Source: Lutimaribacter salitolerans (GTDB taxonomy: Bacteria; Pseudomonadota; Alphaproteobacteria; Rhodobacterales; Rhodobacteraceae). Taken from it: a stretch of 64,000 nt of DNA. Location of the stretch: NCBI RefSeq assembly GCF_042677865.1, contig NZ_JBHUDD010000157.1, positions 1 to 64,000 of the forward strand, given 5' to 3'. The notes below the pieces were generated by a model. The model searched no databases. It saw only the letters and a program-made list of their open reading frames with translations, and had not been told where the DNA came from. Position 1 is the first letter of the stretch; each line of letters starts with the position of its first letter. Of the stretch, positions 24,559-33,515 are shown in pieces. Position numbers and translations under genes: made by a program.

Positions 24559-26691
24559 TCAGTTCCTCTGCGCGGTCAGCCGCATCGGGTCGCGGACCCG
24601 GCTGACCGCTGCAACATCGCTTTCTGCCTCAAGCGCCGTAACAACCGAATGAAGATGCTCGGCATCCCGCAGATCGACGTCCATATGCAAACGAAAGAAG
24701 TCGGGCTTTCGATCCACGAACTCGAGGTTCGAGATATTGGCCTTCTGCTCGCCGATCAATGTGCAAATGCGCCCCAGCACGCCGGCATCGTTGCCGATGG
24801 TCAGATCCAGCGTCGCGGTATGGATCGCGGGATGGCTGCCGCCGTGCCAATGCAGGTCCAGCCAGCGGTCGGGCTGTTCGTCATAGGCGCTGAGCGCCTC
24901 GCAGTCGATCGAATGCACCACCACGCCGCGCCCCCGAAAGGTGATTCCGACGATGCGTTCACCCGGCAACGGCTGGCAACACGGCGCACGGTCAAAGCTC
25001 TGGTCGGGCGACAGGCCGATGACGGCGCGATTGCGGTCGATTTCGTCGTTGGGTGACGGGGCCAGATCGGGATAGATCGCCTGCACCACGGCGCGTCCGG
25101 TCAGCTCGGCGCTGCCAAGCCGCGCCAGCAACTCGTCGCGGTCCGAGAGGCGCAACCGTTTGGCCGCGGTGTCCAACGCCTTGTCGGTCGCCTTCTTGCC
25201 CACGTTTTCGAACGCCACGCGGGCAAGTTCTCGCCCCAGCTTGGAAAACCGCTCGCGATCCACCTCGCGCAGGGCACGACGGATGGCGGTTTTCGCCTTG
25301 CCGGTGGTGGCGATGTCCAGCCATGTGGCCTGCGGTGTCTGACCCTCGGCGGTGATGATCTCGATCGACTGGCCATTCTTCAGCCGGGTCCAAAGCGGCA
25401 CGCGCATGCTGTCCACCTTGGCACCCACGCAGGCGCTGCCGATCCGGGTGTGGATGGCATAGGCGAAATCAATCGGCGTGGCCCCCTTGGGCAGCTTGAC
25501 CACCTCGCCCTTGGGCGTGAAACAGAACACCTTGTCGGTGTACATTTCCAGTTTGACCGCTTCGAGGAAATCCTCGTGATCCTCTTCCGAGGTGAACTGC
25601 TCGGTCAGACCGCTGATCCAGCGGGCCGGATCGACGGCAAAGGGGTTCTCGCTGCGCACGCCGTCGCGATAGGACCAATGCGCCGCGACCCCGGTTTCGG
25701 CAACGTCATGCATCGCCTGCGTGCGTATCTGCACCTCGACCCGCTTGCCATCCCGGCCCGACACGGTGGTGTGGATGCTGCGATAGCCGTTGGATTTCGG
25801 CTGGCTGATGTAGTCCTTGAACCGTCCCGGCACCGCGCGCCAGCGCTGATGTATCGCGCCAAGCGCCTGATAGCAGGCCATTTCCGATCCGGTGATGATG
25901 CGAAATCCGTAGATGTCGGACAACCGGGAAAATCCCATGTCCTTTTCCTGCATCTTGCGCCAGATCGAATAGGGCTTCTTGGCGCGTCCGAACACCTGCG
26001 CCTCGATCCCCGCCTTGGCCAGTTCGGTGCGCATGTCGCCCGTGATGCGCGGGATCACGTCGCCGGTTTCCTTTTGCAGGGTGATAAACCGGCGCATGAT
26101 GCTGGCGCGGCCTTCGGGGTTGAGCACCTTGAAGGCCAGATCCTCCAGTTCTTCGCGCATCCATTGCATGCCCATGCGACCGGCAAGTGGCGCATAGATA
26201 TCCATCGTCTCGCGCGCCTTCTTGACCTGCTTTTCAACCTTCATCGCCTTGATGGTGCGCATGTTGTGCAGCCGGTCGGCCAGCTTTACCAGGATCACGC
26301 GCAGATCCTTGGACATGGCCATGAACAGCTTGCGGAAATTCTCGGCCTGCTGGGTTTCGGTGCTGGACAGTTGCAGGTTGGTCAGCTTGGTCACGCCATC
26401 GACCAGTTCCGCGATCTCGCGGCCGAAACGGCGCTCGACCTCGGCAAAGCTGGCCTTGGTATCCTCGATCGTGTCGTGCAGCAGCGCGGTGATCAGGGTC
26501 GCATCATCCAGCCGCTGCTCGGTCAGGATGGCGGCAACCGCCACGGGATGCGTGAAATACGCCTCGCCCGAGCGGCGAAACTGCCCCTCGTGCATCTGGC
26601 GGCCGAAATCATAGGCCGCGCGGATCAGGTCTTCGTTGGTTTTCGGATTGTAGTTGCGGACAAGGGCGATCAGGTCGTCGGCCGCAATCAT
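24559..26691 (-). CDS. rsh: Bifunctional (p)ppGpp synthetase/hydrolase (Rsh)
   Basis: RelA/SpoT homologue controlling the stringent response. The 710 residues show the HD hydrolase domain (YFTHPVAVAAILTEQRLDD, LLHDTIEDT, VKLADRLHNMRTI, about 20-170). The synthetase domain follows (KPYSIWRKMQ, DIYGFRIIT, about 230-345). Next are the TGS domain (FTPKGEVVKLPKGATPIDFAYAIHTRIG) and a C-terminal ACT domain (about 635-705). An intact HD motif indicates that hydrolysis is retained, as in the single Rsh of alphaproteobacteria. It follows rpoZ by 29 bases, a classic rpoZ-spoT arrangement. Confidence 0.95.
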   Translation of the reverse strand: MIAADDLIALVRNYNPKTNEDLIRAAYDFGRQMHEGQFRRSGEAYFTHPVAVAAILTEQRLDDATLITALLHDTIEDTKASFAEVERRFGREIAELVDGVTKLTNLQLSSTETQQAENFRKLFMAMSKDLRVILVKLADRLHNMRTIKAMKVEKQVKKARETMDIYAPLAGRMGMQWMREELEDLAFKVLNPEGRASIMRRFITLQKETGDVIPRITGDMRTELAKAGIEAQVFGRAKKPYSIWRKMQEKDMGFSRLSDIYGFRIITGSEMACYQALGAIHQRWRAVPGRFKDYISQPKSNGYRSIHTTVSGRDGKRVEVQIRTQAMHDVAETGVAAHWSYRDGVRSENPFAVDPARWISGLTEQFTSEEDHEDFLEAVKLEMYTDKVFCFTPKGEVVKLPKGATPIDFAYAIHTRIGSACVGAKVDSMRVPLWTRLKNGQSIEIITAEGQTPQATWLDIATTGKAKTAIRRALREVDRERFSKLGRELARVAFENVGKKATDKALDTAAKRLRLSDRDELLARLGSAELTGRAVVQAIYPDLAPSPNDEIDRNRAVIGLSPDQSFDRAPCCQPLPGERIVGITFRGRGVVVHSIDCEALSAYDEQPDRWLDLHWHGGSHPAIHTATLDLTIGNDAGVLGRICTLIGEQKANISNLEFVDRKPDFFRLHMDVDLRDAEHLHSVVTALEAESDVAAVSRVRDPMRLTAQRN

Positions 26692-26720
26692 CTTGTCCGC
26701 ATCCCCAGGCAGGCCCGGGC

Positions 26721-27080
26721 TTAGCCCTGACCCTGAGCTTCCATAAGAGCGCGCAGCAGTTTCTCTTCCGACATGTCATCATCGGCGGGCTTGTCCGCAG
26801 GTTCACCGCGACCCATCAGCAGCGCCATCGAGTCATCCTCGGGCTCGTCAACCTCGATCTGGGTCTGATTCGCTTCGATCAGACGCTCGCGCAGTTCATC
26901 GGCCGATTGGGTCTCTTCAGCGATCTCGCGCAGGGACACGACAGGGTTCTTGTCGTTGTCGCGGTCAACCGTGACAGCCGAGCCTGCCGAGATCTCGCGC
27001 GCACGGTGGGCGGCAAGCATCACCAGTTCGAACCGGTTGGGAACCTTGTCAACACAATCTTCTACGGTCACGCGGGCCAT
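26721..27080 (-). CDS. rpoZ: RNA polymerase omega subunit
   Basis: Small subunit that assists RNA polymerase assembly and is part of a ppGpp binding site in many bacteria. The 119-residue protein begins MARVTVEDCVDKVPNRFELVMLAAHRAREISAGS, the omega signature. It continues with an acidic tail longer than in E. coli (EDDSMALLMGRGEP region), which is usual in alphaproteobacteria. It directly precedes rsh, which links stringent control genes in one unit. Confidence 0.95.
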   Translation of the reverse strand: MARVTVEDCVDKVPNRFELVMLAAHRAREISAGSAVTVDRDNDKNPVVSLREIAEETQSADELRERLIEANQTQIEVDEPEDDSMALLMGRGEPADKPADDDMSEEKLLRALMEAQGQG

Positions 27081-27155
27081 TCAGGGCACTCCGATCATCT
27101 TGGACGGGTCAGAAAGCCGCTGCCTAACGCATCAAAGGGAAAATGACAAGGGCGT

Positions 27156-27725
27156 TCACGTCATCGCCACGACCGAGTCGCGATCTGGCTGCGGCAAGGC
27201 CGCGCACATCTGTGCCACCGTCTTCTTGAGAACGGGATGCATCCAGCCCGGCGCGATGTCTTGCAGCGGCACCAGCACGAAAGCACGGTCCTGCATCCTG
27301 GGATGCGGCAGGATCAGGCGGTCAGGGGCCTGAATGCGCTGCTGGTCTGCGGGCAGGTCGATCCACCGGCGCAAGGTGCTGTCATCGGGCAGGACCAGAT
27401 CATCCACCGCCAGCAAGTCAAGGTCCAGCGTACGGGTGCCCCAGCGGTCAAGCCGTTCACGACCAAAGGTTTTTTCAACCTCGTGGAGCAAATCCAAAAG
27501 CCCGCCGGGGGACAGGTTGCTGCGCAGCGCGGCGGTTGCATTGACATAATCCGGCCCCGCGCCGGGCGGGAAACAAGGGGTGTGATACAGGCCGCTGAAC
27601 GCCTCGACAACGACCCCCCGATCAGCCAGAACCGCCAGCGCCCGGCGCAGGACAACCTGTGGTGTTTTGCCCTCCAAGGGCATATTCGCGCCTAAGGCGA
27701 TCAAAGACAGTTGATCGAAAGTCAT
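27156..27725 (-). CDS. folK: 2-amino-4-hydroxy-6-hydroxymethyldihydropteridine pyrophosphokinase
   Basis: HPPK of folate synthesis, transferring pyrophosphate from ATP to hydroxymethyldihydropterin. The 189 residues show the N-terminal LIALGANMPLEGKTP, YHTPCFPPGAGPDYVNATA, ERLDRWGTRTLDLDLLAVDD with the Mg-binding Asp residues, and LPHPRMQDRAFVLVPLQDIAP. It is slightly longer than E. coli HPPK. It is the first gene of the minus-strand housekeeping run and is divergent from the NYN gene. Confidence 0.94.
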   Translation of the reverse strand: MTFDQLSLIALGANMPLEGKTPQVVLRRALAVLADRGVVVEAFSGLYHTPCFPPGAGPDYVNATAALRSNLSPGGLLDLLHEVEKTFGRERLDRWGTRTLDLDLLAVDDLVLPDDSTLRRWIDLPADQQRIQAPDRLILPHPRMQDRAFVLVPLQDIAPGWMHPVLKKTVAQMCAALPQPDRDSVVAMT

Positions 27726-27758
27726 TGCCGACCTATGCTTTTTAGAGTGTTTGCGCCC

Positions 27759-27787
27759 TTGCAGGACATTTCCGATACTCGTATTTT
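27759..27787 (+). promoter_or_regulatory. Possible sigma-70-type promoter for the NYN gene
   Basis: TTGCAG and TATTTT are separated by 17 bases, about 70 bases before the NYN start codon. The match to TTGACA/TATAAT is four of six at each element. This is a weak pattern-based call. Confidence 0.3.
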
Positions 27788-27855
27788 AAACGCCACGCCT
27801 GAGACCAGCATTACACTCACGGACAAAGGTTCGGGCACAATCGGAAGGAACGTTG

Positions 27856-28428
27856 ATGTTTTACAAAGACGAACGGCTCGCGCTGTTCATCGATGGGTCG
27901 AACCTGTATGCCGCAGGCAAAGCGCTGGGGTTTGACATCGATTACAAACTTCTCCGGCAGGAATTCATGCGCCGGGGAAAGTTGCTGCGCGCATTTTACT
28001 ATACGGCCCTGTTGGAGAATGATGAATATTCCCCGATTCGACCCCTTGTGGATTGGCTGCATTACAATGGCTTCACAATGGTGACGAAACCCGCCAAGGA
28101 ATACACCGACAGCCAGGGCCGCCGCAAGGTCAAGGGCAACATGGACATCGAATTGACCGTCGATGCCATGGAGCTTGCCCCGCGTGTCGATCATATCGTG
28201 CTGTTTTCCGGCGATGGCGATTTCCGCCCTCTGGTCGAAAGCCTGCAACGGCAGGGTGTCCGGGTGTCGGTCGTCTCGACGATCCGCAGCCAGCCGCCGA
28301 TGATCGCGGATGAACTGCGCCGTCAGGCCGACAATTTCATCGAACTGGATGAATTGAAGGAAGTGATCGGTCGTCCGCCGCGCGAAATGGGAACCACCCG
28401 TGAATCCGCTGCCTACCAGGCGGGTTGA
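27856..28428 (+). CDS. NYN-domain (LabA/DUF88-like) protein
   Basis: Predicted PIN-like metal-dependent ribonuclease of the NYN/LabA group, 190 residues. The acidic site is formed by LFIDGSNLYAAG (D13), the DIELTVDAM segment and VLFSGDGDFRPLVESL, with the NYN-typical final segment GVRVSVVS. The ATG start MFYKDERLALFIDGSN is used; a TTG precedes it. The family is widespread in alphaproteobacteria and presumed to act on RNA, but specific targets are not known. The gene is divergent from folK and converges on the cytochrome gene 7 bases away. Confidence 0.87.
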   Translation: MFYKDERLALFIDGSNLYAAGKALGFDIDYKLLRQEFMRRGKLLRAFYYTALLENDEYSPIRPLVDWLHYNGFTMVTKPAKEYTDSQGRRKVKGNMDIELTVDAMELAPRVDHIVLFSGDGDFRPLVESLQRQGVRVSVVSTIRSQPPMIADELRRQADNFIELDELKEVIGRPPREMGTTRESAAYQAG

Positions 28429-28435
28429 ACGCTGA

Positions 28436-28891
28436 TCAATTGCCTGCCACCCGGTTCAACTGGTCATGGCGGGCGATCACGCCCTCGGGCCACGTGCTTT
28501 TGATGAAGGCGAGGATCGACAGAATCTCGTCATCACTCAAAACATGCTCGTATCCCATCATGCGGCTTTTATAGCCGTTTCCCACGATTGCCTCGATCCC
28601 GTATTTGGTGATGTCAAAAAGCTGCGCGTCCGGGTGGTGCCATGTGTGGCCGGTCACGTCATGGGGCGGCGCAGGCAGATACCCGTCCTCGTCACGCGCA
28701 CGCCAGTCCGGTTCGCCTTCAAGCCGGGCTCCGTGGCACGCGGCACAGTGATCAGCATACAGCGCCTGACCCTGCGCCACGGCATCTGCATCGCGATAGG
28801 GCAGCAACCCCTGCGGGTCCGCCACAACTGCGGCCGCAGGCAGAAGACTCGCAAGGGTCAGTGCAGCATATCTGGCAGAAAAAATTCGCAT
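28436..28891 (-). CDS. Periplasmic monoheme cytochrome c
   Basis: Small class I-type cytochrome c, 151 residues with an N-terminal Sec signal (about 1-24, ending VVAD). The heme-binding motif is C49-A-A-C52-H53, and the likely axial Met is in SRMMGYEHVLSDDEI. A single C-terminal helix (ILSILAFIKSTWP) completes the fold. It probably carries electrons in the periplasm; no partner oxidase is adjacent. It lies 30 bases after the hybrid kinase gene on the same strand, so co-transcription is possible. Confidence 0.88.
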   Translation of the reverse strand: MRIFSARYAALTLASLLPAAAVVADPQGLLPYRDADAVAQGQALYADHCAACHGARLEGEPDWRARDEDGYLPAPPHDVTGHTWHHPDAQLFDITKYGIEAIVGNGYKSRMMGYEHVLSDDEILSILAFIKSTWPEGVIARHDQLNRVAGN

Positions 28892-28921
28892 GTCTCAAAT
28901 TGACTTGGACAGGCCTTTCGC

Positions 28922-31069
28922 TCAACCAACATCCCCGTGATCCGTCACGTTTTGTGCGGCTTTTCCGGTCAGCTTGTCGATCATCGCCTGCAACTCGCAC
29001 AGCTTGACGGGCTTGGCCAGATACCCGTCCATGCCCGCCGCCAGGCACCGCTCGGCCTCGCCCTCCAGCGCATTGGCCGTGATCGCAATGATCGGGGTGG
29101 CCTTGGCGTTCGCCAAGACACTTTCCGCGGCACGGATTTCACGCGTCAGCGCAAAGCCGTCCATTTCTGGCATCTGGCAATCGGTCAGAACGATGTCGCA
29201 CCCACCCGCGCGCCATTCGCGCAGCGCCGCGCGCCCGTGCGACACGATGTTTGCAACATGACCCAGTTGTTCGATCTGTCGCTGGATGACGATCTGGTTG
29301 ATCTCGTTATCCTCGGCGACAAGAATGCGCAGGGGTCGGCCGGGGACCACAGCCGCCTCGATCAGCGTGTTGCCCACCACCTTGCCGGGTTGCAATTGGC
29401 ACAGCTCTCGCAAGGCCGTCCACAGGTCCGTCGGCAACAAGGGCGCCGCCTGCACCGCGACCGCGCCATTGGCCAGCAGACCGGTCGGCGCACCGCGATC
29501 CCGGCAAAGCAACAAAGTGCGCGCAGCCGGAAATGCGGCGCAAAAATCATCCAGCATGGCCTTTTGCTCTGCGCGAGAGTCCAGCTTCATATCGATGATG
29601 AAAACCGCCCTGCCGGATGCTGCAACGCCCATTGCCCACAACTCGTCGCGGTTTCCAAGCACTTCAAGCTGGCCGCCACAGGCGGCCGCATAGCGATCCC
29701 AGACATCGCGCTGCCAGTCGCCGGGGCGATAGACGAAGAAAGTCGCATCCTTGCAATCGGGCAGATCCAGCGCGCCCTGCGGATGTGACATTGGCAAATG
29801 GACGGTGAACTCTGTTCCTGCGCCCGGCGTGCTGTGAACACTGACACTGCCGCGCATCTTGGTGACCAGTTGATGCACGATCGACAGTCCCAGACCCGAG
29901 CCACCGAACCGGCGCGAAGCTACGTCCTCGGACTGGCGAAACGGTTCAAACAGGTTGATCTGTGTTGCCTCGCTCATGCCGATGCCATTGTCGGTCACAG
30001 TGACATGCAACTGATCCGCCCCGTCGCGCTGCACAGACAGGCGCACGTCCCCACCGGGCAGGGTTGGCGGCCGCCGGGAAAACTTGATCGCGTTGCCCAG
30101 CAAATTCAGCAAGACCTGCCGCAACCGCCCGGCATCGCATGTGACCTGTTGCGGCAGCGTCAGATCGTAATGCAGGCTGACATACACATTTTGCGAGTCC
30201 GCATAGGAGCGCAGCGTATCCACCGCCGCTTCGACGATATGCAGCAGGTCGGCTAGTTCTTCCACAAGATCCAGCTTTCCGGCCTCGATCCGCGACATGT
30301 CGAGAATGTCCTCGATGATGCGCAACAGCGAATCCGACGACTCCTGCACCGTATGCAGGATGCGACGCTGATCCGCCGTCAGCTCTGTATTCTCGAGTAT
30401 CTCGACCATGCTGACCACGCCGTTCATCGGCGTCCGGATCTCGTGGCTCATGGCGGCCAGGAATTCGCTTTTCGCACGATTGGCCTCGTCTGCCACCTCG
30501 CGCGAGGCGCGCAGATCGTCGATGTACCGGGTCATGAGAAAGGCAAAGACGCCCATCTCGAAGGTGACCACCAGAAAGGTCGTTCCCACGGCAAACAGCG
30601 AGACATAATCGCGCGCGAAATCCGCATCCAGCACTGGCGGGCCAAAGTAGTCGTGGCCCATGACGCGCGTCGCACCCCAGACCACGAAGACGCCAATCAC
30701 CATCGCCACCAGATAGACGCGCTCGCGATGTATCGAAAAGGTCAGAAACGGCCCGCCCAGCAATGCCACATAGAGCGTCGCCACATGGCCTTCGGGATGC
30801 GCGATGAAAACACCTGCCGTCACCCCCAGGATTCCGCAGATGTACCACAGCAATCGCCCGATCAGGTCATGCCCGTTGCGCACCAGCAGCAATGACAGCG
30901 CGGTGAACCCCAGAACAAACGCCGCAATCCACAACATCACCCATTGCTGCGTGGCAGCCGCCAGAATGCACCAGGCGACGCACACGGTCATGACCACCCA
31001 GGATGTCACCGTTACGGTATGGATAATCCGCGTATGGCCGTCGGACGGCGAGACTGTCGTGCTGCCCAA
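28922..31069 (-). CDS. Membrane hybrid sensor histidine kinase
   Basis: Hybrid two-component kinase of 715 residues. Residues about 22-180 hold six or seven predicted membrane helices forming a sensor with no obvious periplasmic domain. The dimerisation/phosphoacceptor domain has H209 (SEFLAAMSHEIRTPMNG). The ATPase domain includes the N-box VLLNLLGNAIKF and the G box FGGSGLGLSIV. The region about 435-555 looks like a degenerate receiver domain. The C-terminal receiver is intact (ILVAEDNEINQIV, acceptor Asp in VLTDCQMPEMDG, Lys in YLAKP). The start is TTG, the only good initiator after an upstream stop. It lies between a B12-binding regulator and a cytochrome c gene. Confidence 0.85.
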   Translation of the reverse strand: MGSTTVSPSDGHTRIIHTVTVTSWVVMTVCVAWCILAAATQQWVMLWIAAFVLGFTALSLLLVRNGHDLIGRLLWYICGILGVTAGVFIAHPEGHVATLYVALLGGPFLTFSIHRERVYLVAMVIGVFVVWGATRVMGHDYFGPPVLDADFARDYVSLFAVGTTFLVVTFEMGVFAFLMTRYIDDLRASREVADEANRAKSEFLAAMSHEIRTPMNGVVSMVEILENTELTADQRRILHTVQESSDSLLRIIEDILDMSRIEAGKLDLVEELADLLHIVEAAVDTLRSYADSQNVYVSLHYDLTLPQQVTCDAGRLRQVLLNLLGNAIKFSRRPPTLPGGDVRLSVQRDGADQLHVTVTDNGIGMSEATQINLFEPFRQSEDVASRRFGGSGLGLSIVHQLVTKMRGSVSVHSTPGAGTEFTVHLPMSHPQGALDLPDCKDATFFVYRPGDWQRDVWDRYAAACGGQLEVLGNRDELWAMGVAASGRAVFIIDMKLDSRAEQKAMLDDFCAAFPAARTLLLCRDRGAPTGLLANGAVAVQAAPLLPTDLWTALRELCQLQPGKVVGNTLIEAAVVPGRPLRILVAEDNEINQIVIQRQIEQLGHVANIVSHGRAALREWRAGGCDIVLTDCQMPEMDGFALTREIRAAESVLANAKATPIIAITANALEGEAERCLAAGMDGYLAKPVKLCELQAMIDKLTGKAAQNVTDHGDVG

Positions 31070-31112
31070 TGCCTAACCTGCCATGCCGTTTGACCCGATG
31101 CGATGGCTTTAC

Positions 31113-31140
31113 CCTATATAGGGATGTCAACGCTGGTCAA
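31113..31140 (-). promoter_or_regulatory. Possible promoter of the hybrid kinase, with a 12-bp palindrome
   Basis: On the minus strand TTGACC and TATAGG are separated by 16 bases. The -10 element lies in the perfect palindrome CCCTATATAGGG (31112-31123), about 45 bases before the TTG start. The palindrome could also be a regulator site. Pattern-based call only. Confidence 0.35.
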
Positions 31141-31173
31141 ACCGACGTTGGGTCCACGGCAATCGGGTGGCAA

Positions 31174-31989
31174 TCAGCAGCCGACGCGGTTCGTATCCCC
31201 CAGCAGTCGCTCCATCGTGGCAAGTGCGTCATCCACCGTGGCGGCCACGCTGTCCGGCCCGATCAGGTCGACCAGATCAGGCTCGTCCAGCACGATCCTG
31301 CCGCTGACGATGATGTAGAGTTTCGGATGCACCACGCGCACAGCATGGATCAGCCGCGCCAGCGCCTCGGCTGTCTCGCGCCCGCCCGAGGACAGGCCAA
31401 GGACCAGACAGGCCACCCGGTCGATCTCGGCAAGGATCTGATCGTGGCTTGCCCCGACGAGCAGTCTCACATCCCATCCGTGCTGGCGAAACAGTTCCGC
31501 CGCCATTTCGATCCCGACGCCGTGCTGATCGCCGGGCACGCTGGCAAACAGGACGGGTTCGGCCCGGGTGATCCGCGTGGGCGGCAGTTGATCGCGCAAC
31601 AGCCGCACCAGATCATAGATGCGGCCTACGCCCAGCGTGACCTGGATGAAGGTCAGGTCATCGGTATCCCACATCGCGCCCAGACGTTCCGCCGCCGGTG
31701 CCAGGTAGCGCGAATACAACAGGTCCAGCGAATAGCCCTCGGCCTGCAAATCCATCATCATCGCATTCGCCCCCATCGGGGTTTGCGCCACCAGCGCATG
31801 GCACAAGGCATCGATATCGGCAGGCTCGGGGTTCGCGCTCTTTGCCGGTTGCCCGGTCTGACCGCGCTTGGCCATGCGGGTCATCACCTCACGCGCCAGA
31901 TCCTCAAGCGCCCCTTGTGAGAAACGCTCTTGCAAGGCGCTCACGCGCTCTTGAGACTTCCTGAGGAACTCGTCGTCGAAACTGGTCAT
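31174..31989 (-). CDS. Cobalamin (B12)-binding domain regulatory protein
   Basis: Soluble 271-residue protein with a B12-binding module like those of CarH and AerR/PpaA. Residues about 60-135 form the helical cap (ERLGAMWDTDDLTFIQVTLG). The Rossmann-like B12 domain begins near 145 with ASVPGDQHGVGIE, giving the D154-x-H156-x2-G159 motif whose His can ligate cobalt. The CarH E-H pair after the Trp is replaced by I-Q, so the upper-ligand chemistry would differ. No DNA-binding domain is visible. AerR/PpaA-type proteins are light- or redox-related antirepressors, but no photosynthesis genes occur here. It precedes the hybrid kinase on the same strand. Confidence 0.82.
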   Translation of the reverse strand: MTSFDDEFLRKSQERVSALQERFSQGALEDLAREVMTRMAKRGQTGQPAKSANPEPADIDALCHALVAQTPMGANAMMMDLQAEGYSLDLLYSRYLAPAAERLGAMWDTDDLTFIQVTLGVGRIYDLVRLLRDQLPPTRITRAEPVLFASVPGDQHGVGIEMAAELFRQHGWDVRLLVGASHDQILAEIDRVACLVLGLSSGGRETAEALARLIHAVRVVHPKLYIIVSGRIVLDEPDLVDLIGPDSVAATVDDALATMERLLGDTNRVGC

Positions 31990-32100
31990 GGCCCACTTGC
32001 ATACTTTGGGATACGAAATGAGTAGCCCGGCCAAAAAGCAAATCAAGGCTGCACTGGACGCAAGCCCTACATTCCCCTACCTCTGCCCCAAAGGCCGGAG

Positions 32101-33063
32101 ATGATGATGACCCAGACCAAGCCCCCCCTGACGATCCACCTTGCCGCGCCGCGCGGGTTCTGCGCCGGTGTGGACCGTGCGATCAAGATCGTTGAAATGG
32201 CATTGGAAAAATGGGGGGCCCCCGTATTTGTACGGCATGAGATCGTGCACAACAAATACGTCGTCGACGGTCTGCGCGACAAGGGCGCGGTATTCGTCGA
32301 AGAGATCGAGGATGCCCCCGCCGACCGCCCGATCATTTTTTCCGCCCATGGCGTGCCGAAATCGGTGCCCCAGGCAGCGCAGGCGCGGCAGATGGTCTTT
32401 GTCGATGCGACCTGTCCGCTTGTCTCGAAGGTTCATATCGAGGCCGAGCGCCACGCCGAGGCGGGATTGCAGATCGTGATGATCGGCCATGCGGGCCACC
32501 CCGAGACCATCGGCACGATGGGCCAACTGCCGCAGGGCGAGGTTCTGCTGGTCGAGACCCCCGAGGACGTGGCGGGGTTGCAGGTGCGCGATCCGGCCCG
32601 GCTGGCCTTTGTCACGCAGACCACCCTGTCGATCGACGACACCGCCGACGTGGTCGCCGCCTTGCAGGCGCGCTTTCCCGCCATCGTCGGCCCGCACAAG
32701 GAAGACATCTGCTACGCCACCACGAACCGCCAGCACGCGGTCAAGGAAATCGCGCCGCTCTGCGATGCCCTGCTGGTGGTGGGCGCCCCGAACTCGTCCA
32801 ATTCCAAACGGCTGGTCGAGGTCGCGGCGCGCGCCGGATGCGCCTATGCGCAACTGGTGCAACGGGCAGACGATATCGACTGGCGCGCGCTGGAGGGTGT
32901 CGGAACCCTTGGCATCACCGCCGGTGCCAGCGCCCCCGAGGTTCTGGTGAACGAGGTGATAGATGCCTTCCGCACGCGGTACGACGTCACGGTGAACATC
33001 GTCGAAACCGCGCAGGAACGGGTGAATTTCAAGGTCCCCCGCGTACTGCGCGAACAGGCGTGA
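32101..33063 (+). CDS. ispH: 4-hydroxy-3-methylbut-2-enyl diphosphate reductase
   Basis: Last enzyme of the MEP isoprenoid pathway, making IPP and DMAPP with a [4Fe-4S] cluster. The 320-residue protein has the three cluster Cys at 21 (APRGFCAGVDRAI), 105 (VDATCPLVSK) and 204 (EDICYATTNRQ). It also shows IIFSAHGVPKSVP, IGHAGHPETIGTMGQ and GAPNSSNSKRL. Three consecutive ATG codons allow a start at any of them. It is divergent from the B12-binding gene and is followed 2 bases later by a DUF3429 gene. Confidence 0.96.
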   Translation: MMMTQTKPPLTIHLAAPRGFCAGVDRAIKIVEMALEKWGAPVFVRHEIVHNKYVVDGLRDKGAVFVEEIEDAPADRPIIFSAHGVPKSVPQAAQARQMVFVDATCPLVSKVHIEAERHAEAGLQIVMIGHAGHPETIGTMGQLPQGEVLLVETPEDVAGLQVRDPARLAFVTQTTLSIDDTADVVAALQARFPAIVGPHKEDICYATTNRQHAVKEIAPLCDALLVVGAPNSSNSKRLVEVAARAGCAYAQLVQRADDIDWRALEGVGTLGITAGASAPEVLVNEVIDAFRTRYDVTVNIVETAQERVNFKVPRVLREQA

Positions 33064-33065
33064 GC

Positions 33066-33515
33066 ATGGCACATATCCCCCGCTCTGCCCTGTTGCTGGG
33101 GCTTGCCGGCCTGATCCCCTTTGTCTGGGGCGCGATCACCGCCGCATTTCCCGACCTCGCGATGTGGAGCGTGCGCACCATCGGGTCCCGCCTGACCGGG
33201 CCCTATGTCGGTCTGTTCTACGGGGCCATCATCATGTCCTTCATGTCCGGGGTGCTCTGGGGGTTTGCCGCCCGCGCCACCGGTATGGTGGCCAGCACCG
33301 GCTATGCGCTGTCCGTCATCCCCGCGCTCTGGGCCTTTTTCATGACCGGAGGCGGCCCGACCAGCGCAGGCATCAGCCTGATCGCCGGCTTTATCGGCCT
33401 GCTTGGTCTGGACTGGCTGTTCTGGAAACAGGGCCTGGCCCCCGATTGGTGGCTGTCACTGCGCGTGATGCTGACCGTTGTGGTGGTCGCCTGCCTCGCC
33501 GTGCCGCTGGTATGA
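33066..33515 (+). CDS. DUF3429 membrane protein
   Basis: Inner-membrane protein of 149 residues with four or five predicted helices, belonging to DUF3429. Visible features are LLLGLAGLIPFVWGAI at the N-terminus, YVGLFYGAIIMSFMSGVLWGF in the middle, YALSVIPALWAFF, and a final GLLGLDWLFWKQGLAPDWWLSLRVMLT. Its function is unknown. It starts 2 bases after ispH and overlaps the methyltransferase ATG (ATGA), so all three are likely co-transcribed. Confidence 0.82.
   Translation: MAHIPRSALLLGLAGLIPFVWGAITAAFPDLAMWSVRTIGSRLTGPYVGLFYGAIIMSFMSGVLWGFAARATGMVASTGYALSVIPALWAFFMTGGGPTSAGISLIAGFIGLLGLDWLFWKQGLAPDWWLSLRVMLTVVVVACLAVPLV

Noticed and set aside
31174..31989. Considered a photosynthesis regulator (AerR/PpaA)
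   Set aside because: No bch, crt, puf or ppsR-like gene in the window; only the general B12-binding family can be claimed.
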